Positions 25,585 through 34,565 of a DNA stretch of 47,251 bases are shown here, one piece after another. The DNA comes from an uncultured Dorea sp. (GTDB taxonomy: Bacteria; Bacillota; Clostridia; Lachnospirales; Lachnospiraceae). The position numbers were made by a program, and so were the translations under genes. How positions within the stretch are numbered: the first letter of the stretch is position 1; each line of letters starts with the position of its first letter. Location of the stretch: positions 1-47,251 of the forward strand of contig CAJTYU010000023.1 of assembly GCA_910584095.1 (NCBI GenBank), read 5' to 3'. Under the pieces are notes generated by a model, which was not told the DNA's origin, searched no databases, and was given only the letters and a program-made list of their open reading frames with translations.

Positions 25585-25938
25585 CTCGCAAATCTTCTGG
25601 AACCGTAATGCTTGAAGTGCTTACAATTATATTATAGGAGGCTCTGTTTTAGAAAACAAGTTTCTGCCACTGAAAATAGGAATAAATGCTATTTTCAGGG
25701 ACAATTTTCTGAAATTAATTTCTATATTTCTTTTTCTGCACGGTATCTGAATCCATTTTCCATAACACGGCCTTTCTGACACTTGAATCTCCGCCTAAGA
25801 CAAGCTATACTAAGCTAGTACAACGAATATAAGTAATTGGTAGTTTGGCTTGTCTATTTTCGTTGTACTGATACTGCAATTTATAATGATGACGCAGTAT
25901 ATATTTGATTTTACTAGATAAAGAAAGGATTTTTACCT
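25585..25938. promoter_or_regulatory. Divergent control region with interleaved inverted repeats
   Basis: No gene. GACAAGC (25799-25805) pairs with GCTTGTC (25848-25854), and AGTACAACGAA (25817-25827) with TTCGTTGTACT (25859-25869), a perfect 11-bp pair. The two are interleaved (A-B-A'-B'), so in RNA they would form a pseudoknot. Then ATACTGC (25871-25877) pairs with GCAGTAT (25894-25900). A TATAAT is at 25882-25887. Either operators of a divergent regulator or a structured leader of yfcE-azlCD. Confidence 0.55.
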
Positions 25939-26508
25939 ATGAAATTAATGATTGCATCCGATATACACGGAAGCGCCCATTATCTCCGGCTGCTCCTTGA
26001 ACAGTACAAGGCGGAGCAGCCGGACAAGCTTCTTCTGCTGGGAGACATCCTCTACCATGGTCCGAGGAACAGCCTTCCCAAAGGGTACGCGCCGAAAGAG
26101 GTGATTACACTGCTGAATCATATAAAAGAAGAAATCCTATGCGTCCGCGGAAACTGTGATACGGAAGTAGACCAGATGGTGCTGGAATTTCCAATTATGG
26201 CAGATTACTGTATCCTCTACGATCAGGGACATCTGATATTTGCCACCCATGGCCATCGCCACAATACCGGCAATCCTCCTATGCTGAAGGAAGGAGACGT
26301 CCTGCTTCACGGCCATACCCATATTCCAGCCGCTGAAGAATTTGACGGTAAATATTATCTGAATCCCGGATCTATCTCTATTCCGAAAAACGGCAGCGCC
26401 CACAGCTATATGATCTACGAGGACGGACTATTTACTTGGAAGGATTTGAGCGGAAAGCCCTACCTGAACAAAAAATTATTTGGAGTGACAAACGATGAAT
26501 CGAAATAG
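25939..26508 (+). CDS. yfcE: YfcE-type metallophosphodiesterase
   Basis: 189 aa. Metal ligands and motifs are in order: SDIHGS (9-), GDILYHG, GNCDTEV, THGHRH and GHTHIP, the calcineurin-like set of the YfcE/MJ0936 family, which hydrolyses phosphodiesters in a Mn-dependent way in vitro. The physiological substrate is unclear for the family. It overlaps the azlC start by 14 bases, so they are co-translated. Confidence 0.92.
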   Translation: MKLMIASDIHGSAHYLRLLLEQYKAEQPDKLLLLGDILYHGPRNSLPKGYAPKEVITLLNHIKEEILCVRGNCDTEVDQMVLEFPIMADYCILYDQGHLIFATHGHRHNTGNPPMLKEGDVLLHGHTHIPAAEEFDGKYYLNPGSISIPKNGSAHSYMIYEDGLFTWKDLSGKPYLNKKLFGVTNDESK

Positions 26509-27247
26509 AAATGCTTTTTATAATGGCATACGGGACGGCGTTCCCATTGCCCTTGGATATTTTGCGGTGGCATTTTCTCTAGGAATTGTGGCAAAAAAGG
26601 CAGGACTGAATCCTTTTCAGGGCTTCATCTCCAGTCTGCTGAACCACGCCTCTGCCGGAGAATACGCAGAATTTACCGTTATTATAGCAAACGCGCCCTA
26701 TATTGAAATGGCCTTTGTCATTCTGGTGACCAATATCCGCTACCTGCTTATGAGCTGCGCTCTGAGCCAGAAGTTTGACTTAGGCACCTCCCTGTTCCAC
26801 CGTCTTTTGGTGGGGTTCGGCATCACAGATGAAATCTTCGGAATCAGTATTGGAAGGGCCGGCGCTTTAAATCCATACTATAATTACGGCGCTATGGCCA
26901 TTGCCCTTCCCAGCTGGTCCCTTGGCACCGCCCTTGGAATCGTAGCGGGCAATATCCTGCCTGTTTCTATCGTCAGCGCCCTCAGCGTTGCGCTGTATGG
27001 CATGTTTATTGCTATTATCGTTCCAGTATCCAAGACCAATAAGATTGTGGGAGGCGTAGTGATTTTAAGCTTTCTTGCAAGCTTTCTTGTATCTAGGATT
27101 TCCCTGTTCAACAAGATGTCCGACAGCATGAAAATCAGTCTCCTGACTGTACTCATTGCCGGACTCGCCGCTTTTTTCTTCCCTGTAAAAGACACGGAAG
27201 CAGATGCAAAAAACACTACAAAGGAGGCGCTTGAATATGACGCATAA
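26495..27247 (+). CDS. azlC: AzlC-family branched-chain amino-acid exporter subunit
   Basis: 250 aa, about six to seven membrane helices. GIRDGVPIALGYFAVAFSLGI and the ASAGEYAEFT / TNIRYLLMSCALSQ segments are the AzlC hallmarks. With AzlD it forms a two-part exporter of branched-chain amino acids or analogues. The start follows GGAG by nine bases inside the yfcE end. Confidence 0.94.
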   Translation: MNRNRNAFYNGIRDGVPIALGYFAVAFSLGIVAKKAGLNPFQGFISSLLNHASAGEYAEFTVIIANAPYIEMAFVILVTNIRYLLMSCALSQKFDLGTSLFHRLLVGFGITDEIFGISIGRAGALNPYYNYGAMAIALPSWSLGTALGIVAGNILPVSIVSALSVALYGMFIAIIVPVSKTNKIVGGVVILSFLASFLVSRISLFNKMSDSMKISLLTVLIAGLAAFFFPVKDTEADAKNTTKEALEYDA

Positions 27248-27554
27248 TATCTATCTGTACATATTAACCGCAGCGGTTGTTTCCTGCCTGATCCGCGTAC
27301 TGCCGCTGACGCTGATCCGCGGTAAGATCAGGAATCCATTCATCCGGTCCTTTCTCTACTACGTACCCTATGTAACGCTTGCAGTTATGACATTTCCCGC
27401 GATTGTTGCCGCGCCTCAGATCCCATTCGCTGGAATCCTCGCATTAGCGATAGGAATCGCAGCGGCTTGGAAGGGTATGAATATGATCAGCATCGCGGTG
27501 CTCTGCTGCGCGGTGGTTTTTGTCTGCGAATCCGCGGCGGCATATATCCTGTAA
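27237..27554 (+). CDS. azlD: AzlD-family exporter subunit
   Basis: 105 aa from the ATG at 27237, after GGAGG; it overlaps the end of azlC. Four membrane helices, with RVLPLTLIRGKIRNPFIRSF and YVTLAVMTFPAIV typical of AzlD. Its stop is two bases from the stop of the convergent GyrI-like gene, so no terminator fits between them. Confidence 0.92.
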   Translation: MTHNIYLYILTAAVVSCLIRVLPLTLIRGKIRNPFIRSFLYYVPYVTLAVMTFPAIVAAPQIPFAGILALAIGIAAAWKGMNMISIAVLCCAVVFVCESAAAYIL

Positions 27555-27556
27555 AC

Positions 27557-28189
27557 CTATACCGGCCTTACCGGATGGCGGATCACCGTGCGCAGCCGCT
27601 CCTCCTTCGACCGTCTCGGGTCGCTAAGATAGATCTCATGATGGAAACGTGTTCCTGAGAAATCCGGTTTATATCCCTGTTCCTTCGCATAAGCATCCAT
27701 CCGCGCTATGGTCTCCGGCTCCGCGTCATAGCTTCCAATATGCATACACTGTACGCACAATCCTTCCTTATAGGTAAAAAATTCTACCTTGGAAAAATCG
27801 CTTTTCTTTTTTTCCGACGCTTCCCTGACTGCCCAGCCAAATACTTCTTCCTCCGCAAATTCCGGCAGCCGTATCATGGAAATCCATTCAAAACTCTCCT
27901 TATGGGCATAATCAATCCCTTCCACGTCCTGCTGCCACCACAAACCTTCTAAAGGCGGAACCACATAGGGGAAATATCCTTCAATCTCTTTCCCGCTCTT
28001 GTAACTCATCTTAATGGTAAACGCGATTCCATACAGCAGCTGCATCGCCGCCTTGTATTCTCCCTCCGGCTGGTTCGGGTTCCCCTTCCCCCGGACTGCG
28101 ATATAATTCATTTCCGGTATTTCAATCAGCCCCGGTTTCTTCGGCGGAAGGTAAAATTCCTTATACTCTTTCTTATAATCAAATGCCAT
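27557..28189 (-). CDS. GyrI-like small-molecule-binding protein
   Basis: 210 aa. A GyrI-like/SOUL-type domain covers the whole protein: MAFDYKKEYKEFYLPPKKPG, IPEMNYIAVRGKGNPN, and LEGLWWQQD and the C-terminal HHEIYLSDPRR are typical of this stand-alone family in Clostridia. Related domains bind lipophilic cations in BmrR-type regulators. No DNA-binding part is present. It shares a strand with the MmcQ/YjbR gene 16 bases upstream. Confidence 0.9.
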   Translation of the reverse strand: MAFDYKKEYKEFYLPPKKPGLIEIPEMNYIAVRGKGNPNQPEGEYKAAMQLLYGIAFTIKMSYKSGKEIEGYFPYVVPPLEGLWWQQDVEGIDYAHKESFEWISMIRLPEFAEEEVFGWAVREASEKKKSDFSKVEFFTYKEGLCVQCMHIGSYDAEPETIARMDAYAKEQGYKPDFSGTRFHHEIYLSDPRRSKEERLRTVIRHPVRPV

Positions 28190-28205
28190 GCTCTTACCCC
28201 GCTTT

Positions 28206-28571
28206 CTATTCCATCTCCATAATTTCTTTTTGCTTCTTCTTCGTAAGCCCTTCTAGTACAAGCTGATAGGATTTATCCAGCAGATCCTTTAAAAGCTCGT
28301 CCGGCACCTCGCCGTCCGGCTTAATAGAATTCCAGTGGAGCTTGTTAGAATAGTAACCGGGGATAATATCCTCATACTGCTCCCGCAAAAAGGCTCCCTC
28401 CGCAGGCTCCAATTTCAGATTAATATAATACGGCTTATCTTCATCATCCAGACAAACCGCCGCAAACATCTTCCCCCCGATGTGATACCGAATCCAGTTC
28501 CAACTCTCCTGAAGATCCTTGGTCACTCCTCTTTTTTCCATTAAATACTCGTCGATCCACGTATACCCCAT
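28206..28571 (-). CDS. MmcQ/YjbR family protein
   Basis: 121 aa. The YjbR fold is recognised from IGGKMFAAVCLDDEDKPYYI and NLKLEPAEGAFLREQYED, then GYYSNKLHWNSIKPDG. Often annotated as DNA-binding by its CyaY-like fold; no reaction is known. Length is typical. Confidence 0.92.
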   Translation of the reverse strand: MGYTWIDEYLMEKRGVTKDLQESWNWIRYHIGGKMFAAVCLDDEDKPYYINLKLEPAEGAFLREQYEDIIPGYYSNKLHWNSIKPDGEVPDELLKDLLDKSYQLVLEGLTKKKQKEIMEME

Positions 28572-28621
28572 CTTCCTTCCTCCTCATTCTTCCTGTTAGT
28601 ACATTATTCAGCAGATAACGA

Positions 28622-29569
28622 CTATGTCGTATTTCTTTCTCTCTGTACGGCTAGTACGGCTGCACGCCGATTCCTGTCCAGCATCCGTTCCAGCGATTCT
28701 GTCAGCTCTTCTCTTATCTCCTCAGGTTCCAGCAAAACCACCTGATCCCGGAATGACAACAGCCACGTCACCAGATTTTCCTTATTGGTATAATTCCCAT
28801 GAAACAGCAGCCTTCCTTCCGGCAGTTCCTCAAAGCAGTCCGCTCCAAACTCCTCCACAAGCCGCCATTTGCACTCCGGTTCGAACACCGCCTTCACCTG
28901 TATTCCCCCGGGGAAAATCTGCTCCGTATTCAGATCCGGAAGCAGAACATGGCGTTTCTCAAAAGTTTCCCCCGACAACTTCATTTGATCCATCCGGTTT
29001 AGCTTAAACAACCGGAAATCCTCCCGGTCTATACACCATCCCCACACGTACCAGCTGGACCAGCGGAAAATTAAATAATAAGGCTCAATCCTTCTCATAG
29101 CCGTTCCCTTCGGAGAATAATAGAGAAACTCCAGCCGGATCCGCCGGTCAATCCCCTCCCGGATCTGTTCAATCTTCGGCGCAAGGGAAGTCTTATACCA
29201 TGAAGACAGGTCGATTAATACCGACTGATTCCCAGCCATAAAATCTGAAGACCCCGCCGAAAGCTTTTCCATCAACTGACTATAACGGCTGGTTTCATTG
29301 ATGCTGTCAAGGCTCCTAAGGCCCGCTAGGATATCCTGCATTTCCATGCTGGTCAGAAGGGTTCTGTCCATTTTGTAATTTCCCATAATGGAAATCCCGC
29401 CCTTTGTCCCCTGTCTGGTCACAATCGGAATGCCCGCCTTGCACAAATCTTCAATATCCCGGTTAATGGTCCGCCTCGAAACCTCGAACTGTTCCGCCAG
29501 ATAGGGGGCTGTCACCGTATCCTTCTGCAGCAGAACCGATAATATCCCAATTAGTCTGTCAATCTTCAT
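28622..29569 (-). CDS. YafY-type HTH/WYL transcriptional regulator
   Basis: 315 aa. The winged HTH_11 (APYLAEQFEVSRRTINRDIE, about 21-40) is followed by a WYL domain near 140-220 (IEPYYLIFRWSSWYVWGWC, FRLFKLNRM) and the WCX C-terminal region. WYL domains sense nucleic-acid or nucleotide ligands in several systems. Autoregulation is likely: a perfect inverted repeat overlaps its promoter. Regulates perhaps the two genes downstream, 50 bases away on the same strand. Confidence 0.94.
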   Translation of the reverse strand: MKIDRLIGILSVLLQKDTVTAPYLAEQFEVSRRTINRDIEDLCKAGIPIVTRQGTKGGISIMGNYKMDRTLLTSMEMQDILAGLRSLDSINETSRYSQLMEKLSAGSSDFMAGNQSVLIDLSSWYKTSLAPKIEQIREGIDRRIRLEFLYYSPKGTAMRRIEPYYLIFRWSSWYVWGWCIDREDFRLFKLNRMDQMKLSGETFEKRHVLLPDLNTEQIFPGGIQVKAVFEPECKWRLVEEFGADCFEELPEGRLLFHGNYTNKENLVTWLLSFRDQVVLLEPEEIREELTESLERMLDRNRRAAVLAVQRERNTT

Positions 29570-29598
29570 TTCCGCTCCTTTGCCAATCGAAAGAGTTA

Positions 29599-29641
29599 TC
29601 TATACTATAGCACAAAAAACATGACAACTATGCGTCATGTT
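29599..29641 (-). promoter_or_regulatory. Promoter and operator of the YafY-type regulator
   Basis: On the minus strand TTGTCA (29627-29622) and TATAGA (29604-29599) are 17 bases apart. AACATGAC (29618-29625) and GTCATGTT (29634-29641) form a perfect 8-bp inverted repeat with an 8-base spacer that covers the -35, which fits an autorepressor site. Confidence 0.75.
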
Positions 29642-29740
29642 TCTTATAGAAGAAATATTTTTCATATATTTTAATTTCATTGGGGCTGGCCGTAAGAAGT
29701 AAAACCTCTGAGCAAAAAAGAATAGCCATAAAACGGATCA

Positions 29741-30193
29741 TCACGGCATCTTCTCCAGATACTCCCTTGTCTCCTTCACCGCCCGGTGGTTTTCTCCTCC
29801 CGCATTGATCCCCACCACCAGCTCCTCTTTCACAATCACCGAGGGGAAATAAAAATCGCACAGCTCCTTACAATTTGCAGCATTTACCGGAATCCCCTTT
29901 TCACGGCATTCTCTCACGATCTCCCTGTTTATTTCTCCAGAATCCGTACAGGCAAGAACCAAGTCCCTTCCCTCCAAATCCTGCGCCCCATACTCCTTCT
30001 GAACGATCCTCACGCAGGCGGCGTCCTGCGCGAAAGCCCGGATCTTAGAATGGACTTCCTTTGCCACGATGGTAATCCGGCTCTCGAATTTCAGCAGCGT
30101 CTCAAGCCGACGCAGCGCTATCCTTCCCGCTCCCACAATCAGGATATCCTTTCCGCTGATGTCTACGTACAATGGAAAATATCTGTGTTTCAT
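29741..30193 (-). CDS. Precorrin-2 dehydrogenase (siroheme synthase N-terminal type)
   Basis: 150 aa. The NAD-binding KDILIVGAGRIALRRLETLL is near 14-33, and DLVLACTDSGEINREIV and PVNAANCKELCDFYFPS are the family segments. It oxidises precorrin-2 to sirohydrochlorin. At 150 aa it is shorter than CysG-N/Met8 proteins (about 200), and the C-terminal dimerisation domain is missing or reduced. Last gene of the tetrapyrrole operon, 15 bases after hemB. CbiK in the same operon could insert the metal. Confidence 0.9.
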   Translation of the reverse strand: MKHRYFPLYVDISGKDILIVGAGRIALRRLETLLKFESRITIVAKEVHSKIRAFAQDAACVRIVQKEYGAQDLEGRDLVLACTDSGEINREIVRECREKGIPVNAANCKELCDFYFPSVIVKEELVVGINAGGENHRAVKETREYLEKMP

Positions 30194-30208
30194 CTTACCT
30201 CACCAATT

Positions 30209-31186
30209 TTACCCAATCTTTCCTTCCCGTATATATCCCGCGATCTCCTCTGCATAATACGTCAGATAGACGTCACACCCCGCGCGGAAGGCGCAGGCGG
30301 CTGTCTCACAGATGATCTTCTCTTCATCAATATAGCCAAGCCGCGCCCCGGCCTTAATCATAGCATACTCTCCGCTGACGCTGTAGGCTGCCACCGGAAC
30401 ATGGACTCTTTCTTTGATCCGGGCTACCATATCCAGATACGCCGTGGCCGGCTTCACCATGATAATATCCGCCCCTTCTTCGATGTCCAGCAAGGCCTCC
30501 TTCATGCCTTCCCTGCTGTTATGGTAATCCATCTGATAGCTTTTTCTGTCGCCAAAGGCCGGCGCCGAGCCTGCCGCTTCCCGGAAAGGGCCGTAAAATG
30601 CAGAGGCATATTTTACTGCGTAAGACATAATCGGAGTATTGCAGTAACCCCTCGCATCCAAAAGACTCCTGACCGCCGCCACCCTGCCGTCCATCATATC
30701 GGAAGGCGCTACCATATCCGCCCCGGCCTGCGCATGGGACAGGGCGGTATTTGCCAGAAGCTTTAACGTCTCGTCATTATCCACCTCCCGGCCGCTTAAT
30801 ACCCCACAGTGTCCGTGAGAGGTATACTCGCACATACAGACGTCCGTAATCAGATACGTCTCCGGGTAGTCTTTTTTTGCCCGCGCAAGGGCTTTCTGGA
30901 TGACGCCGTCCTCTGCATAGGCTCCGCTTCCCACTTCATCCTTATGGTCCGGAATCCCAAAAAACATTACGGCAGAAACCCCCGCCTTTAACAGCTCCTC
31001 CAATTTCCTTCCCATGGTGTCAGCACTATAACGATACTGTCCCGGCATCGTGGGGATTTCCTCCATAACCCCTTTCCCCTCCTTTACAAATAGAGGGTAA
31101 ATCAGAGAAGAAACGTCTATCCGCGTCTCCCGCACCATTTTTCTGAGGGTTTCCCCATTCCGCAGTCTTCTTGGCCTTATTCTCAT
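30209..31186 (-). CDS. hemB: Porphobilinogen synthase (delta-aminolevulinate dehydratase)
   Basis: 325 aa. Condenses two aminolevulinates. The N-terminal RPRRLR, the Cys-rich zinc site DVCMCEYTSHGHCG (near 117-130), the Schiff-base lysines in SYAVKYASAFYGPF and MVKPATAYLD, and the ending segment YAEEIAGYI are present. Normal length. 59 bases after cbiK; AGGAGG is 11 bases from the start. Confidence 0.97.
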   Translation of the reverse strand: MRIRPRRLRNGETLRKMVRETRIDVSSLIYPLFVKEGKGVMEEIPTMPGQYRYSADTMGRKLEELLKAGVSAVMFFGIPDHKDEVGSGAYAEDGVIQKALARAKKDYPETYLITDVCMCEYTSHGHCGVLSGREVDNDETLKLLANTALSHAQAGADMVAPSDMMDGRVAAVRSLLDARGYCNTPIMSYAVKYASAFYGPFREAAGSAPAFGDRKSYQMDYHNSREGMKEALLDIEEGADIIMVKPATAYLDMVARIKERVHVPVAAYSVSGEYAMIKAGARLGYIDEEKIICETAACAFRAGCDVYLTYYAEEIAGYIREGKIG

Positions 31187-31245
31187 CGTCCTTCATACCT
31201 CCTGTCAATTTTTACTCCCCTAGAATGCAGTCAGAGCACGGCGAA

Positions 31246-32058
31246 TTAAAACATCCCTAAAAAACTCGCCAGTTCCTCGGCGCGCCTTGTAAAAATCCGG
31301 CGGATCTCCTCGTATTCCCCCATGCCTTTCATTATGCATACTGTGGGAAATCCGGCCTCTTCCAGCCTGCTTTTCCATGAATGAGAACTGCCGCCGCCCA
31401 TGTCTCTGGCCGCATGCTTTCCCGCCGCAATCATCAAAGGCGCCAGCACTACCCGCTCCGGGTTCCGCTTCCGGATCCTGTCAAGTACAGACTGGAAATC
31501 CGGCTCCCCTTCCATGGCTCCCACAAAAATATTCCCATAACCCAGTTTCCTAAATGCCCCGTCCAATTCCCGGTACGCTGTATCCAGCCCATCCTTCGTC
31601 CCATGTCCTACCAATGCCAGCGCTTCATCTGCTCCGGGCTCAAGCTCTGCGGCAAGTGCTTTAGCGGTCTTTCTTCGGTCTTCCTCACTAAACAGCAGCG
31701 TAACGCCGGTAAGGATTCTTGACCCCCTGCCCTCGAAAGCCTGAAGTTCCTTCTTCATGCCCTGATATTCCAAACCTCCCAGCACATGGGTGGGCAAAAC
31801 TGCCACATCCCGGATCCCCCGCCGCAATAACTCTTCCATAGCCTCCTTCACTCCGGGAATCCGGATACCTTCCTGCTCGAAACATTTCTTACGGAGCCTT
31901 CCGCTTGTCCATGCATGGAGGACGACATACTCCGGACAGGCGTTCCTTATATCCGCCTCAATTCTGTCAAGGGTCTTTTCCCTCATCGTTCTTCCTCTGC
32001 ATCCATAGCTTACCACCAGAATGGCGGCAGCGCATTTTTCTCTCTTTTCTCTATTCAT
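31246..32058 (-). CDS. cbiK: Sirohydrochlorin cobaltochelatase (CbiK type)
   Basis: 270 aa from the ATG at 32058 (MNREKREKC), which overlaps the cobA-hemD stop by eight bases. The N-terminal AAILVVSYGCRGRTMREKTL, AVLPTHVLGGLEYQGMK and ALVGHGTKDGLDTAY (catalytic His) mark CbiK. It inserts Co(II), or in some cases Fe(II), into sirohydrochlorin, and its presence says the operon leads at least partly to cobalamin. No signal peptide, so cytoplasmic. Confidence 0.93.
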   Translation of the reverse strand: MNREKREKCAAAILVVSYGCRGRTMREKTLDRIEADIRNACPEYVVLHAWTSGRLRKKCFEQEGIRIPGVKEAMEELLRRGIRDVAVLPTHVLGGLEYQGMKKELQAFEGRGSRILTGVTLLFSEEDRRKTAKALAAELEPGADEALALVGHGTKDGLDTAYRELDGAFRKLGYGNIFVGAMEGEPDFQSVLDRIRKRNPERVVLAPLMIAAGKHAARDMGGGSSHSWKSRLEEAGFPTVCIMKGMGEYEEIRRIFTRRAEELASFLGMF

Positions 32059-33589
32059 TTTCCCGGTTCCCATAGACGCTTATCAGCAATTCTACCATGC
32101 TTCCTATGGACGCCTGTTCCGATATCCGGATCCTCATTCCGTATTTCTTAGCTTCCCTTGCGGTCTGCCTCCCGATGCAGACCGCCTCTAAGCCGGTATA
32201 GTCCATATCCCCCATGGCTTCCGCAAAGCCCCGGACTGTGGAAGCGCTGGTGAAAGTCACCGCATCGATATGCCCTTTCGCAAAACCTTCCCTAATCCTG
32301 CCGCGTTCTTCGCCGTAAATCTGATGTTCTGTATCGTAAAGTGGAATATCCTCCACCCTAAGTCCCCGCTCAAGCAATGGCGGAAGCAATTCCTCCGAGC
32401 CTTTCCTTGCACGGAAAATCCGCACGCTGCTCCCTTCCGCCGCCCTCTCTGCCAGTTCTCTCCCCAGCGCCCCGGCACAATACTCCTCCGGCACCAAGTC
32501 GGTCTGCCAGCCATATTCCAAAAGCTTCTTTTTCGTTGCCCGGCCAATTGCCGCGATCTTTACCCGGCCCCGTAAAATATCCCGGATATCCAGACCGCTT
32601 TTCCCAAGCGTTTCAAAGAAAATCCTCACTCCGATGGAACTGGTAAATACCATCCATTTTTCCTGTTCATCTAAGATCTGTTCCCGCAGAGCCTGTTCCA
32701 GTTTAACATTCTCCTCCATCGGCCGTACCTGTATGGCCGGCATCTCAATCACCTGCGCCCCCATGCTGCGAAGCCTTCCCGCAAGCGCCGGCTGGTGCTC
32801 GGCGGGTCTGGTAACCAGAAACTGCCTTCCCGCAAGGAGCCGTTTCTCTGCCCATGCAAAGTCTTTCTCCAGCCCGCAGACCTGTCCCACCACAATCACC
32901 GCGGGAGCCTGTATCTGCTCCTTCCTTGCCCTCTCTGCGATAGTATCCAGCTTAGCAGTTATCTTCCGCTGCATACTAGTGGTTCCCTGTTCAATCACCG
33001 CCGCCGGCGTCTCCTTGTCCATCCCCGCCCGGAGCAGTCCGCCGCTGATCCGCTCTAGGGCGGCAATCCCCATTAAAAATACCAGCGTCCCTCCGGCTTT
33101 CACAAGGGCTTCGTACTGGATCCTGCTTTCCCCATCTTTTCTTGCATGCCCGGTAATCACATGAAAAGAAGATACATAGTCTCTGTGAGTCACCGGAATC
33201 CCGGCATACGCGGCGGCCGCTGCCGCCGAAGTGATTCCAGGAACGATCTCAAAGGGCACGCCTTCCCTTGCGAGAAGCTCCAATTCCTCTCCGCCCCTCC
33301 CAAAGATAAAAGGGTCGCCTCCCTTTAAGCGAAGAACCTTTTTCCCCTTCCCCGCTTCCCTAAGAAGCGTCTCATTGATCTCCGTCTGGGAATAAGTATG
33401 GTTTCCCACACGCTTTCCCACATAAATCAATTCTTTGCCCGGAGGTATCTGCCCAAATATTTCCAAACTGATCAGCGCGTCGTACACAATCACGTCCGCC
33501 TTTTTCAGCAATTCCTTCGTCTTTACTGTCAAAAGCCCCGCGTCCCCGGGACCCGCCCCGGCCAGCCAGACCTTACCCTTCTCTTCTAT
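32051..33589 (-). CDS. cobA-hemD: Uroporphyrinogen-III C-methyltransferase / uroporphyrinogen-III synthase fusion
   Basis: 512 aa. Residues 1-250 are the SAM-dependent methyltransferase (GAGPGDAGLLT at 11-21, VIVYDALIS, RLKGGDPFIFGRGGEE, PGITSAAAAAAYAGIPVTHRD), making precorrin-2. Residues 250-512 are HemD-like (WMVFTSSIGVRIFFE, VKIAAIGRATKKKL, AVTFTSASTVRGF). The fusion is common in Clostridia. The GxGPGD loop requires a start upstream of the TTG at 33532, but no ATG, GTG or TTG lies between that loop and the in-frame stop about 24 bases further up. ATA at 33589 sits eight bases after AGGAGG and one base after the hemC stop, so ATA is taken as the start. Confidence 0.93.
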   Translation of the reverse strand: MEEKGKVWLAGAGPGDAGLLTVKTKELLKKADVIVYDALISLEIFGQIPPGKELIYVGKRVGNHTYSQTEINETLLREAGKGKKVLRLKGGDPFIFGRGGEELELLAREGVPFEIVPGITSAAAAAAYAGIPVTHRDYVSSFHVITGHARKDGESRIQYEALVKAGGTLVFLMGIAALERISGGLLRAGMDKETPAAVIEQGTTSMQRKITAKLDTIAERARKEQIQAPAVIVVGQVCGLEKDFAWAEKRLLAGRQFLVTRPAEHQPALAGRLRSMGAQVIEMPAIQVRPMEENVKLEQALREQILDEQEKWMVFTSSIGVRIFFETLGKSGLDIRDILRGRVKIAAIGRATKKKLLEYGWQTDLVPEEYCAGALGRELAERAAEGSSVRIFRARKGSEELLPPLLERGLRVEDIPLYDTEHQIYGEERGRIREGFAKGHIDAVTFTSASTVRGFAEAMGDMDYTGLEAVCIGRQTAREAKKYGMRIRISEQASIGSMVELLISVYGNRENE

Positions 33590-33590
33590 C

Positions 33591-34478
33591 TCAGACGCCT
33601 CCTTTCTCTCTCATGCGGCAGGCAAGCCTTCTGCCAAGTTCACCTGCCTTCCGGGTTTCATCCGCCATCTGGTCCCGAAACCACCCGCCGTCTTCTTCCC
33701 TGTAATATAAGCCGTAAAGAATCATACTGCTTCCTTTTATCACTGCGTGGGCTGCAACCGGAAAGGTACAGCCTCCGTCCAGCTCCCTTACAAACCCGCG
33801 TTCCGCCGCGGCGCATGCCCTTGACTCCGGATCATCAACCCCCAAGAGCAATTCTTTGCTGGTACCGCTTCTCCCCTGTACCGCCAGAATCCCCTGTCCC
33901 GCTGCCGGAACCATTTCCTCCACAGAAAAATATCTTGCCGCAAGCTGCTGCATCCCAAGCCTGTTAAGACCCGCCGCAGCAAGAATCGTGGCGTCCATTC
34001 CCTCCTCGGCAAGCTTTTTCAGCCTCGTCTGCACATTTCCCCGGATCCCCTGAAAACGGACGCCCGGATATAACGTCTCCAGCTGCAGCATCCGTCTTCT
34101 GCTGGAAGTACCCACCAATGGGCTCTCCGGAAGCTCTGCAACCCCACCGCGGCACACCAGAACATCCCTTGGGTCTTCCCGCTTCCCATAAGCAAGGATT
34201 GGAAGCCCCTCCGGCTGTTCCATAGGCATATCCTTCAGACTGTGTACGGCAAGGTCGATCCTTCCGTCACGGAGCGCCATATCCAGTTCTTTGACAAACA
34301 ATCCTTTCCCCCCGATTGCTTCTAAGCTCTTTCCAAGGATCCTGTCCCCGGTGGTCTTCATCGTCACGATCTCAATGCTAAACTCAGGATGGCGTCTCTG
34401 TATCATATCCCGGATGATCTCCGTCTGCGCCACAGCCAGACGGCTGTCCCTGCTTCCAATCCGAATCGTCGTTTTCAT
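33591..34478 (-). CDS. hemC: Hydroxymethylbilane synthase
   Basis: 295 aa from the ATG at 34478 (MKTTIRIGSRDSRLA). Joins four porphobilinogens. RIGSRDSRLAVAQ, VHSLKDMPME, GTSSRRRMLQL and RGNVQTRLKKL are present, and the cofactor cysteine lies in LDGGCTFPVAAHA. Normal length. First gene of the operon. hemA and hemL are not in the window. A B12 riboswitch was looked for upstream and not seen. Confidence 0.97.
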   Translation of the reverse strand: MKTTIRIGSRDSRLAVAQTEIIRDMIQRRHPEFSIEIVTMKTTGDRILGKSLEAIGGKGLFVKELDMALRDGRIDLAVHSLKDMPMEQPEGLPILAYGKREDPRDVLVCRGGVAELPESPLVGTSSRRRMLQLETLYPGVRFQGIRGNVQTRLKKLAEEGMDATILAAAGLNRLGMQQLAARYFSVEEMVPAAGQGILAVQGRSGTSKELLLGVDDPESRACAAAERGFVRELDGGCTFPVAAHAVIKGSSMILYGLYYREEDGGWFRDQMADETRKAGELGRRLACRMREKGGV

Positions 34479-34565
34479 CGTTAACACCTGCCTGTTCCAC
34501 AGTATAATATAATCCCCCAATTTAGGAATTTCTTACCGGCAAAGAGTAACCGCTTTGTTCTTCAC

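Noticed and set aside
29786..30766. 326-codon plus-strand ORF
   Set aside because: It is opposite sirC and hemB and has no family features.
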